In this document: positions 54,561-64,000 of the stretch, in pieces
Layout: each line of letters begins with the position of its first letter
How positions within the stretch are numbered: position 1 is the stretch's first letter
Assembly: GCF_036898095.1 (NCBI RefSeq)
Contig: NC_090751.1
Location: forward strand, 76,555,716 to 76,619,715
DNA: 64,000 bases
Direction of reading: 5' to 3'
Source: Palaemon carinicauda
Lineage: Eukaryota > Arthropoda > Malacostraca > Decapoda > Palaemonidae
Notes under the pieces: generated by a model
What the model was told of the DNA's origin: nothing
Databases searched by the model: none
The model's input: only the letters and a program-made list of their open reading frames with translations
Program-made: the position numbers and the translations under genes

Positions 54561-56727
54561 AGCACCAACAACGAGACTCGGGATAGGTGATGTTATAGAC
54601 GCTCTTGTGGACAATCTAATACCAGCATGATGTATTGAATCTAATTCCTTCGATCAGTTTGGGGTGGCTGAGGAGTATATTTCACACTCATAGCTAATTT
54701 CTGAAAAAATTAAGGCCTTGTATAATTTTAAAATAGTTTTACGGTCTGGCCCCCATGACGTATGGGGACAATACTTTTAAAAGATTCAGAGCCTCAATAC
54801 ATTTAGCTTTTAACACCTTTAAGTGAGGAACCCATGTAAGCCTACTATAGAAAATAAATCCTAAAAATTTAGCTTCACCTACAAATGGAATACGTTGACC
54901 TTTCATGTATATATCTGGGTCTGGATGTATTCCCCGAATATGATAGAAATGGACAAAAAACGTTTTGCTTGTCGAAAACTTAAAACCCATTCATATCAGC
55001 CAACTGAATAATTTTGTCAATTGAGATTTGCAGTTTTTCTCAACCATTGCCATTCTAGCTCTAGCAAATGATATGGAGAGATCATCAACAATTAGTGTTG
55101 AGGGAATGTCTCGAGGAAAGACAGATGTCTCATTAATGGCTAGTGCAAATAGGGTTACACTTAGCGCACTACCCTGGGGAATTCCTTCTTCCTGACATTT
55201 CCTCTCAGATAGAGCTTCACCCACTCTCACTTAAAAAAATCTAGGTGGTATAAATAATCGAATGAACAATGGTAGCTCTCACCGTAATCCCGAATTATGA
55301 ATGGTTTCAAGTATACCATATCTCCTTGTAGTATCATATGGCTTTTCAAGGGAAAAAAAGACTGTTACATGGCGCTGTTTGAAAGAAAAGGCTTCACAAA
55401 TAGAGAACTCAAGTCGTATCGACAAATCAGTCGTCGAGTGCATTTTTCTAAAGCCACACTGAATAGGAGATAAAATACTCTTCTTTTCAAGGTACCACAT
55501 CAGTCTTACATTGACCACCTTCTCCATGATTTTTCATGGTCGATAGTTTTCTGCTAAAAACTTGTTCTTACCAGGTTTAAAAAGGCTAAAATAATGGCTA
55601 GTTCCTAAACACTTGGATAACTATGAACATGCCTTATTCTATCAACAATGCTTAAATTGAATTACTTTGTATAAAAATTTACATATTTAACCATTGCACA
55701 TGGAGTTCCATCGGGTCCAGTGGCTGTATCATTACAAGTAGCAAGTGCGGAATCAAATCCAATAAAAGGATGATTATATGACTCTTCCCTTCCTGTTGCA
55801 AAATTTAAAATTTTCTCTTCTTTAATACTCCAGTAATGGTGACTAAGAGCTCCTTCATACTTGCATGATACATTTGAAAAATGACCACCTTCAATACTAG
55901 TGGTGGGTTTGGGGTAAATTTGCCTGCAATCTTTTTTATTTTCCTCCATACGGAAGATGGTGGTGTTCTACTATTGACTGAAGGAACAAAAAATACCCAA
56001 GATTGGTGCCCAGCTTCTTTCATGGCATGATGAACTGTGCTCTACACATTTTGTATGTTAAATTTTTCTCAGTACGGTGTCTACGGAATCTAGTCAGATA
56101 TTTTCTGGTGGCTCTGTGCAAGACAGTTAATTCTGAAGACCACCACGGGATTGGTCGTCCTTTAAATAATCCTGTGGTTTTGGGAATCGAATTAATTCCT
56201 GCTGTATGGAGAGTTCCATTCAGTAGGTCTAAGGCATCATCAATATTGTCAAACTGTTTAACACTCCCTCAATTACACTTAGCTCACGAAATTTAACACA
56301 GTCCGCCTTGTCAAGATTCCATCTTGGCGATCTTTGTAAAGGTGGACCATTGTTGGTGTTTATAATGATTGGTCCTACATCAATAGTATGCCAATCATCT
56401 AATGTCCTCTAATCAAAATTAAGAGGGAAGTTATAGATTGCAATTGAAAGGTCAATGCAGGATAAGGTACCTTTCTGAACATGGAAGTTTGTGGGCTCTC
56501 CTGTATTACGGAGTCCAACTTCCTCGTTTTCCACAATTGATGATATAGTATTGCCCCTGGTGTTTGCTTAACATCACCACAAAAAGGATGTCTAACATTC
56601 AAATCTCCAAGTAAAAGAAAAGGTTGAATTACCTCTACTTAATTACCATATGATATGTTATCATTTGGAGGCTTGCATAGAGAGCAAATTGTATATTTTT
56701 TTCCAATATCACTCTCTACAAACACGG
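54561..56727 (-). mobile_element. first-family LINE copy G, internal fragment
   Basis: Minus strand from RT thumb (54739-54990) through RT palm (54991-55230: SALSVTLFALAINETS, then IVDDLSISFARARM) and fingers (55279-55527) to the linker and endonuclease (to about 56727). It lacks the 3' RNase H and tail as well as the 5' end. At 56727 it joins copy H in the middle of the endonuclease. Confidence 0.82.
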
Positions 56728-58279
56728 CCTTCACATTCCCAGACACACCTACATGTGCTGGAACACTACAAAATCGAACCATTATACAGTACCTCTCAGG
56801 CCAATAATGAAAAGCCATTCTAAAATCTTTAAACCTAAAGGGGTACTAGAATTAAAAACTTCTAAAGCTTTACTAAAAATGGTAAAATTACGCTCCCTTT
56901 CCAACGCTATTTTCTCAATAGCAGTTAGTATGCCATACAGGTCGGCAGTAAATGTGGAAGCTGTTAGAGGAGGTGCCCCTCTACAATTAAAACCATTACT
57001 ATGTACTCGAAATCCTGCGGTGGCATCAGATTTGGATCCATCAGTATATATAATACTCGATCCCCTATGTTCTGCAACATGTTCCATAAAAAGAGACCTG
57101 GATTCTAAGTCAGTCATATTCTTTTTAACTCCAATAAAGTATATACAAAAAGTAACCCCTGGCAATTTCCATAGAGTCGTTGATGACATCTTAAATGGAA
57201 GCACCTTACTTCTATTTATATCAAAACTGTCTTATTTTTTTAACCCAACTACCATAATGTTAAGGATATTTTGGGTGCAATTCAAACTATGATAGTGCTT
57301 TACAAGGCTTTCAGTCTGATAAGATAAAGAATTAGGAAGTCTTTGCAACCTAAACCAATACCAAACAAAAGATGACTTTCGAAAAGGTCTAAAGGTAATT
57401 CTCCTGCATCAACAAGTTGACTTGTGATAGGCGAAGTTCTAAAAGCTCATGTGGACAATCTAATACCAGCATGATGTATTGAATCTAATATCTTTAATCT
57501 CCTTGGGGTGGCTGAGGAGTATATTACGTACCTATAACAAATTTTTAAAAAAATCAGGGCCATGTATAATTTCATAATAGTATTGCGGTCTTCCCCCATG
57601 ATGTATAGAAAATTCTTTGAAAAGATTCAGAGACTCAAGACATTTAGCTTTTAACGCTTTAAGTGAGACCAAGCCTAAAAATTTACTTTCACTTACACAA
57701 GGGATCCGTTGACCTTTGATATATGTATCCGGGTCTGGATTTACTCTTAAAATACGACAGAAATGGGCAACAACGGTTTTACTTATCGAGAACTTGAATC
57801 CATTCAAATAGGTCCACTGGATAATTTTGTCAATTGAGAGTTGTAGTTTCTCTCAACCATTGCCATTCTATGGAGAGATCATCCACAAATAGTGTTGAGA
57901 GAACATTGGGGGGAATCACTGAGAATATCACATTAATTGCTAACGCAAACAGGGTTACATTCAGCACACTACCCTGAGGAACTCCCTCTTCCTGAAATTT
58001 AACCTTCGACAAAATTTCCCCCACTCTCACTTGAAAAACTCTATGCGAAAGAAATGATTGAATAAAGTGGTAGCTCTCCTCTTAATCCCAATTCATGAAT
58101 AGACTTTAGTATACCATATCTCCATGTAGTATCATATGCTTTTTCAAGGTAAAAAAAGACTGTTACATGGTGCTGTTTGGAAGCAAAGGCTTCACAAATA
58201 GATGATTCAAGTCGTATCAACACGTCAGTCGTTGAGAGCATTTTTCTAAACACACTGAATAGGAGATAAAATACTCTTC
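56728..58279 (-). mobile_element. first-family LINE copy H, fragment cut by a DIRS-like element
   Basis: Minus strand: RNase H (56782-57204 with IIYTDGSKSDATAG and ADLYGILTAI), RT thumb (57532-57807), palm (57830-58030, with FVDDLSI) and part of the fingers (58041-58253). It stops at about 58279 (plus strand ATACTCTTC), where the next DIRS-like element begins. The 3' end with its tail is missing. Confidence 0.82.
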
Positions 58280-60827
58280 ATTTTGGGCTCAGGCCATGTC
58301 GTCCTGATGGAAGTTCCTTCTTAGTAGCTTCCTAGGTTATATTTGACTACAGTGATATATCCCAGAGAATTTTACTAAAGGTATCTAGAATTCTAACTCC
58401 TGGAGTGAATATCTTTTATAATTTTAAAAGGGATACCGCATTATATCAGAGGACGTATTCTTGACACGTTTCATAGGTAACTATACCCCTAATAGCGTTA
58501 AAGCTTCGAGAGGGGAAAGTGGCAAGAATTATAGGTGTGACGTTATTAAGGCAACGCTCCTAATGTACTGCAATTGGGCGCCAACCCGCCCCTTTGCTGA
58601 CCGGTGTTTATCTCGTGTTATCTCTCGCTATTTTGGACTTATTTCGTTGCAATCATGTCTTCACCAGCCTCATCTGCTTCTGGAAAGTTAAGTAATATCT
58701 TTGAATTGTGTAAATGTAAGCTCTTGCCAGTTTTGCTCTTCGATTGAGATCGTAATTAACGTAACAAGAGCTGTTGCCAGCCAGATGGTGTCATGGACGC
58801 GGTCGTTCTTTCTTGTACAATTAGTTAGCCAGAACGACTTTCCCGGCATTATTCGCTTTAATAACTTTAGCTATTTAGCAATTTAGCTAGGAATGTTTAT
58901 ATTATGCCCGTGTTGTTGTGGGCTGGCAGATTATACTGAGCCCCAGAGTGCTAGGCTTCCTAGCCTAGGCACCTACATCCTTAATGCATGATATTCATTC
59001 CTGGTAAAGTTTTATTGAAGCTCAGGCAATATTTTATACAATTAAGATATTACAGCATAAAAATTTTCCTCTTCCAAGATAATAAACAAGAGAGTTTTGG
59101 TGAACGATTCTCACTGCGCCTAGGGGCTTTAGTATACTTCCATACATGTCCCCAATTGCTCTTGTATTGTCTTTTAAGGGGAGACCGACACCTCCTATAC
59201 CTTTTAAGTCGACACTAATCTCCTGGTGAGATTTAAGAGCAATTCCTTCTCCCTCTGATTAGCCTAGGCTATCCTCGGTTAGCTTTGCCTTGAACTGAGT
59301 TCTGGTAAATTTTTACTGGGGTGTTCCGTTTCTTTCTCTTAACCACTGAGTCAGTTTTGAGCTTAGAACAGGACATCAGAGTATAATGTCTGTGTTTGGC
59401 AACTGCCCATCTTGGTGAAATGATTTCTCAAGTCAGGTTAGGTTACCTTTACAGGAGGCTAGACCTCCAAAGACCATACCCTGGAGGCCTTATATGACAA
59501 TTCCTCCTCCCATGGCCTAGCAGACAGTCCTGTGCTGGTAGATCTTAGGCCGAAGAACTGATTTCTTCCACTGCCTATGATCTCTGGTACGAGATTCTGT
59601 TCCCTTTTGAGACTGCGTCCCGTGTGCCGCCTTCTCGCTTAGACTAACCCAACCTGGGGAATTGAATTCCCCAACTATGAGGTTGTCTACTATGGGATCA
59701 GAATCGCTCAGGTTAGGTAGTGCCTTCGGATATTACCTCACCTATAGGACCCTTGCCCCTCCCCTGCTGTCCTTTTTGTGCTGGCCTAGCCATCACACAC
59801 CCTGGCTGTCATTCTACATTCAACCCTATGGGTAGTCTGAAGAATTGGCCTGAGGTTCCCTGTCTGCCGCCGGCTGAGCCGGCTGCCGGAAGGAACCCTC
59901 ATCTTTCTTAGAGTGTTCTTCAGTCCTCTCTTGGACTGCCTTCTATAGCCCTACTACCAGTATGGATGGGATATGGTTGGATGGAAGCCCGAATACATTC
60001 CCCCTACCATATAAACCCTCATTCCGGATGAAGGCTGGCAAGGCTAAGCCTTTACCTTCCTCCATCCTCACTTTACCTTTACCTTACATTAACCCTGGGC
60101 CGACTGCCGGCAGCCATGCCGGACGACTGTCCGCCGGAAGTTTGCTCTGCTGCCACTTGCCATGGGCCGCCGCTGATCGGCGACCCAACGGCAGTAGGCA
60201 CACACAGACCGGCCGCCGGCAACTATGTTGTCTGCCGGCAGCCAGCAATTCAAAGTCTGAAGACATTCTCCGCCGGCTGTCGGCGGGTCCATCTTGATAG
60301 AGGGATCCCTCGGCAGCCGGCAGCGGAGCAACTGCCGGCGGCCTGCTGCCCATTATCCTGAAGGCAGTATATACCTTCAATAACCCAGGGCAATGCCGCC
60401 GTATGCCGGCAGGCACTGCAGTACTGGCGGCAAGTTTCCGGCAGTCAATACTGTAGCCTATACAAAAGTTTTTCCAACCTACAAGGTGCTTCATGGGCAG
60501 CCTATTGTGAGACCATCACACCTGGAGAGCGATTCTCTTTGCTTATTAATGGTTGACAGCCATTATTATTAAAAAATCCCCAATATTGAACATGGAAAAT
60601 AGTGTTAAGAAGACACTCTATATCTAAGGATATCACCTTCCCATATAATTCTTTAAGAATTACTGCTCAATATTGAAGGAGGTCATAGCAATGGGCTGGA
60701 CAGGAGGCACATGTGAGTGTCTTTCCTTGTTTCTAGCTAACTCTATCCTAAGCTAAATAATACTATAAATATGTATGATGAAATCTGAGAATTTCACCGA
60801 ATACTTATATGCTTTCTCTCTTTACAG
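58280..60827 (+). other. leader of the third DIRS-like element, with a GCCGGC-rich block
   Basis: 2.5 kb with no supported gene. The first part should hold the left inverted repeat (TTTTGGGCTCAGGCCATGTC onwards), but its partner is not visible. 60080-60430 is a GC-rich block with many GCCGGC and TGCCGGCAG units. A pyrimidine tract and TTTACAG end at 60827, as in the first element. Confidence 0.5.
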
Positions 60828-62611
60828 GAGGAGCATCCCAAGTGTGGGAACAACTTCTGCAGGGTCCGGAGTAAGAACTTCTGCGGACACGATTTGTGCA
60901 GGACCCATGCGCGCTACGCAATTACGAGAGGATCTCTTAAATATTGGGACCCAAAGGTATGTATCATTTGTGACAATTTGGTAAAGGAGGCTTTTGATGA
61001 TCAAAAGTCTACAGAGTCAAGGGATGCAGCAAGGGATACGCTGCATAAATGGGTCAGGGGTTTAACAGAAGAAAACCTCTGGCCCATATCTTCCTAATGA
61101 GAAGATGAGGGCTTGTTTGTTCCCTAGGGCATCTCCGGATGCGATTGTCCCCCATGCTCAACCTGAGATTACCCTCGTCCAGATTCCGGTAGAATCTGAT
61201 GTTTTGGATGCCTTGAAGGACATCCAATTAGAAGATGACATGTCGGTTGTCTCCGAGGAGACTGAACGTAGTCTCCTGGTAGAAGATCTGGAGCAAGAAG
61301 CCGTCGTGCCTCCTGAGAGAGACGTGGAGACACGTTGCACTCCCTTTTGTCCATGTTCCAGGACATGCAAAAGAAATCGTCTGAGAAGGAGGCTTCTCTA
61401 CGGACCAAGATGCATCAGCTCGTGTCCACGTGTTTAGCCCCGAAGAAGCTAAACATCAAAGATCTTCCCGCCTTTTCTGACATCAATCCTTGGAGTATGC
61501 TGAGCACATGCCAATGTCAGGGGGAAGATCTTCCTCTCCGAGAAACTGGGCACTGTCCCAGTAGATGATGTGGAGTTTTGGCCTAGTAAAGGGGCTTATC
61601 CGGACTGCTATGTCCGCCTAAGGACGGAACCATCGTCAAAAGAGGAAACAGAGCCGAAAGAGATCATCGTTCTTAACCTCCCCAAGGCCCAAGCCTTGTT
61701 TACCAACACCTTGAAGGAGAGGGCCTTCACTAGTTCCAAGGTGCCGGCGCTCAGCAAGAAGGACCCTTTCTTCATTGCTGATACATCCCGTGCCTTCCCC
61801 TTTATGGACAAAGGGTTTAAGGCAGCCTTAAAGGCAGTTGAAGCAGGGAAACCTTGCCCTACACTTGAAGAGTGTAAACCCTTTTCCCTTGCCTTACCAT
61901 CAGGTGATGCGAACTGGAAGGATGTTCACAGCACCTTCTCAGTTGGGAAGCTGGAGGCCGACATTGCCGGACGACAGTTCGGTGAAGACCTCCCAAAGTT
62001 GTCGGACTTTCACCTGCGCAGGGAGCAGGAAACAAAAGAACGACTTGCCGCCTCTATGTCTCTGCATGGTCTTCGCCAAGGCTCATTTGGCAACGGTCAC
62101 CAATGACCTGTACAATTTCATCAAAGCCCGTAGGACTTGTAGGGAGTTCATGTTCACCTCGGCTGCAGTGAGATACGAACCAAGGAAGCTGATAGCCTCC
62201 AATATCTGGGGAAAAGACCTCTTCCCAAGCGAAGTAGTCAAAGAGGTCGTGGACAAAGCCGCCATGGAGAATAGAAATCTCCTTTCCAAACAAAAGTCTT
62301 CTGCTGAAGAGGGTCCCCAGCCTAAAAGGAAGACTAAACAATTTAGAGCGCTCTCTCGTCCTAGACAACAACAGCTCCCCATGGCCACGGTGCCCAAGAC
62401 GGTGGCACAACCAACCACTTTTCAGCTGGTGCCCCAAGCAGTGGCGACTCAGTCGCCTGTTTTCACCCCAGCTTTTGAAAGGCAATCAACGACCTTTAGG
62501 CCGAAGTCTCGAGGTTCCTTTCGAGGATCCTCTAGACGCCCCTTCAGAGGTAGGGGCAACAAGGGTGGACGTAGCCAAGGAGGTAAATCCTCCAATCAGC
62601 ACTCCAAGTGA
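60828..62611 (+). pseudogene. gag of the third DIRS-like element
   Basis: Starts after the acceptor-like TTTACAG. The first part (60828-61097) has HPKCGNNFC, FCGHDLCRTHARYA and VCIICDNL, a Cys/His-rich zinc-binding-like domain matching the exon at 904-1092, and it reads on through DAARDTLHKWV without the intron of the first element. Next come an acidic segment (61105-61330), KKLNIKDLPAFSDINPW (61335-61500), the central Gag part (61570-62060, with VGKLEAD) and a C-terminal part (about 62060-62611) ending in RGSFRGSSRRPFRGRGNKGG. Frame changes lie near 61090, 61340, 61500 and 62060. Confidence 0.72.
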
Positions 62612-63255
62612 GATGCTACCACTAGGAGGGAGACTTCTCCTCTTCCGGGATCGCTGGACCTTTGATCCCTGGGCCCACAGCCTAGTAAAGAACGGACTAG
62701 GATGGAGTTGGAATGTAGCTCCACCGAGCTTCCCTCAATTCTTCCAACACTCAACCCCAATACTGGAAGAATATGTTCAGGAACTCTTGGACAAGAGAGT
62801 TATAAGGAAAGCGAAATCCATCAAATTCCAAGGAAGGCTATTTTGTGTTCCGAAGAAAGACTCGGAAAAGCTCAAAGTCATTCTGGACCTATCACCACTC
62901 AACAAGTTCATAGTGAATTACAAGTTCAGAATGCTGATGCTTCATCACATAAGGACCCTTTTGCCCAAACAGGCATATACAGTCTCCATAGACATGACGG
63001 ATGCATACTGGCACGTTCCAATCAACCGTCAAGTTTCCCCCTACCTACGGCTCAAAGTACAGAAAAGACAGTACGTCTTCAGAGCCATGCCCTTCGGTCT
63101 AAGCATAGCCCCAAGGGTAGTCACCAAGCTTGCGAATGCAGTCATTCATCAACTACGCCTAAAAGGAATTCAGGTTGTAGTCTACCTGGACGACTGGCTG
63201 GTGTGGGCCGCATCCAAGGAAGAGTGCACGCAAGCCTCCAAGGAAGTGATCCTGT
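62600..63255 (+). CDS. DIRS-like reverse transcriptase, fingers and palm
   Basis: Open from before 62600. LPLGGRLLLFRDRWTFDPW leads into KFQGRLFCVPKKD, VILDLSPLN, SIDMTDAYWHVPI (first catalytic Asp), MPFGLSIAPRVVTK and VVVYLDDWLVWA (YLDD near 63183-63194). All RT catalytic residues are present. After KEVILFL (about 63255) the thumb is replaced by LKVLNKLRSF, which in the first element lies about 1 kb further on. The N-terminal frame overlaps the end of gag. Without thumb and RNase H this protein should not support full reverse transcription. Confidence 0.87.
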
Positions 63256-63319
63256 TCCTGCTGAAAGTCCTCAACAAACTGAGATCTTTCCACGGAACAG
63301 CAGCGATAGTGGCCCATAA

Positions 63320-64000
63320 GTGGCCCAACAGCGTTTGGTTCTCCTTGATAACGGAACTACGCCTGAAGCTGATCCCGTTGCCGGATCCAGTTCTGACTCA
63401 ATGAGTGCAGAAATTGACTGTCTCAGCTTCATCACAGCTAACCCGGAACCTTCATCTCAGGATTTTCTCGCCTTAGCAGTCAAGAAAAGGTTCGGAATTT
63501 CAAGAGACAGTATTAACTTCTTTGAAGAATACAAGTCAAAGTCAACAAGAAGACAATATGAGTATTCCTGGAAAAAATGGGTTGCCTTTGTCAAGGCAAA
63601 GAAATCAAAGGAGATTTCTATAGATTTTGCTTATCCTTCTTCATCCATCTCCATGAACAAGGTTTAGCAGCCAATGCGATTGCTTCATGAAAAGCTGCCC
63701 TAACAAGACCATTGCTTTACGCCTTCCAGGTAGACTTCTCTAATGAAATCTTTAACAAGATTCCTAAAGCCTGCACTAAACTTTGGCCCGCAGCCCCTCC
63801 AAAGCCCTTTTCATGGTCCTTGGATAAGGTTCTTCACTTACCATCAACATTGAACAATGAGGACTGCTCTCTGAAAGACTTGACTTAAAAGGTGATATTC
63901 TTATTTGCACTAGCCTCGGGAGCTAGAGTTAGCGAAATAGTGGCCCTCTCGAGGGTTGATGGCCACATTCAGTTCACAGACTGCGGAGAACTGAACTTCT
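63320..64000 (+). pseudogene. DIRS-like tyrosine recombinase, partial at window edge
   Basis: After the deletion junction the frame changes. The core-binding region is in 63320-63667 (STRRQYEYSWKKWVAFVKAKK). TAG at about 63665 and TAA near 63886 interrupt it. The catalytic domain starts with ALASGARVSEIVALS (first catalytic Arg, about 63912-63955), intact where the first element has a stop. The HxxR and Tyr parts lie beyond 64000. Confidence 0.8.

Larger units (their letters stand above)
58280..64000 (+). mobile_element. third DIRS-like element, 3' part outside window, internally deleted
   Basis: Inserted in LINE copy H. It has a long leader, gag (60828-62611), RT (62600-63250) and tyrosine recombinase (63400 to beyond 64000). 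RT joins directly to the linker and recombinase: the RT thumb, RNase H and most of the linker, about 1 kb compared with the element at 1-6797, are missing. Its ICR and right repeat are beyond the window. RT similarity to the first element is strong (MPFGLSIAPR in both). Confidence 0.85.

Noticed and set aside
60084..60494. Frames of 80-136 codons through the GCCGGC block
   Set aside because: Open on both strands because of the GC-rich low-complexity sequence; no motif.

Overview
This 64 kb window looks like a stretch of animal nuclear genome made almost entirely of transposable elements. I found no convincing host protein gene, tRNA, rRNA or CRISPR array. A decapod crustacean is the most likely source. 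That is inference, based on several DIRS1-like tyrosine-recombinase retrotransposons, dense RNase H-bearing LINEs, and a CR1-like LINE whose 5' leader and (TAA)n-tailed 3' end resemble repeats I associate with shrimp, crab and crayfish sequence.

Layout. (1) 1-6797: a + strand DIRS1-like element cut by the window edge, with gag (including an intron), a reverse transcriptase that has lost its catalytic motif, RNase H, tyrosine recombinase, and an internal complementary region next to the right inverted repeat. (2) 7065-33565: a head-to-tail chain of minus-strand copies of one LINE family (CCHC ORF1, then endonuclease, RT and RNase H, with an (AATC)n tail), broken by three later insertions. These are a young Ty3/gypsy element with an envelope-like gene (10609-19698), a TTAA-flanked piggyBac-like non-autonomous transposon carrying a ~373-bp satellite (22424-25607), and a + strand CR1-like LINE with a 2A-like motif (26887-30880). 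(3) About 33566-40445: a + strand RNase H-bearing LINE of a second family with two large ORFs. (4) 40445-58279: more minus-strand copies of the first LINE family. One has a complete minus-strand DIRS-like element (about 46752-53093) inserted in its ORF1. (5) 58280-64000: a third DIRS-like element on the + strand, inserted in another LINE copy and running off the window, with an internal deletion that removed RNase H.

The nesting gives a relative history. The first LINE family is the oldest layer. The gypsy, piggyBac-like, CR1-like and two DIRS elements inserted into it later. The two gypsy LTRs differ at only 5 of 476 positions by my reading, so that insertion is recent. Most coding regions are broken by stops or frame changes, several of them at homopolymer runs, so some breaks may be assembly errors rather than decay. 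The gypsy pol and env frames are the longest intact ones.

All family assignments rest on motifs read by eye. No database search or alignment was run, and element edges are generally good to about 5-20 bp unless an exact terminal repeat is described.
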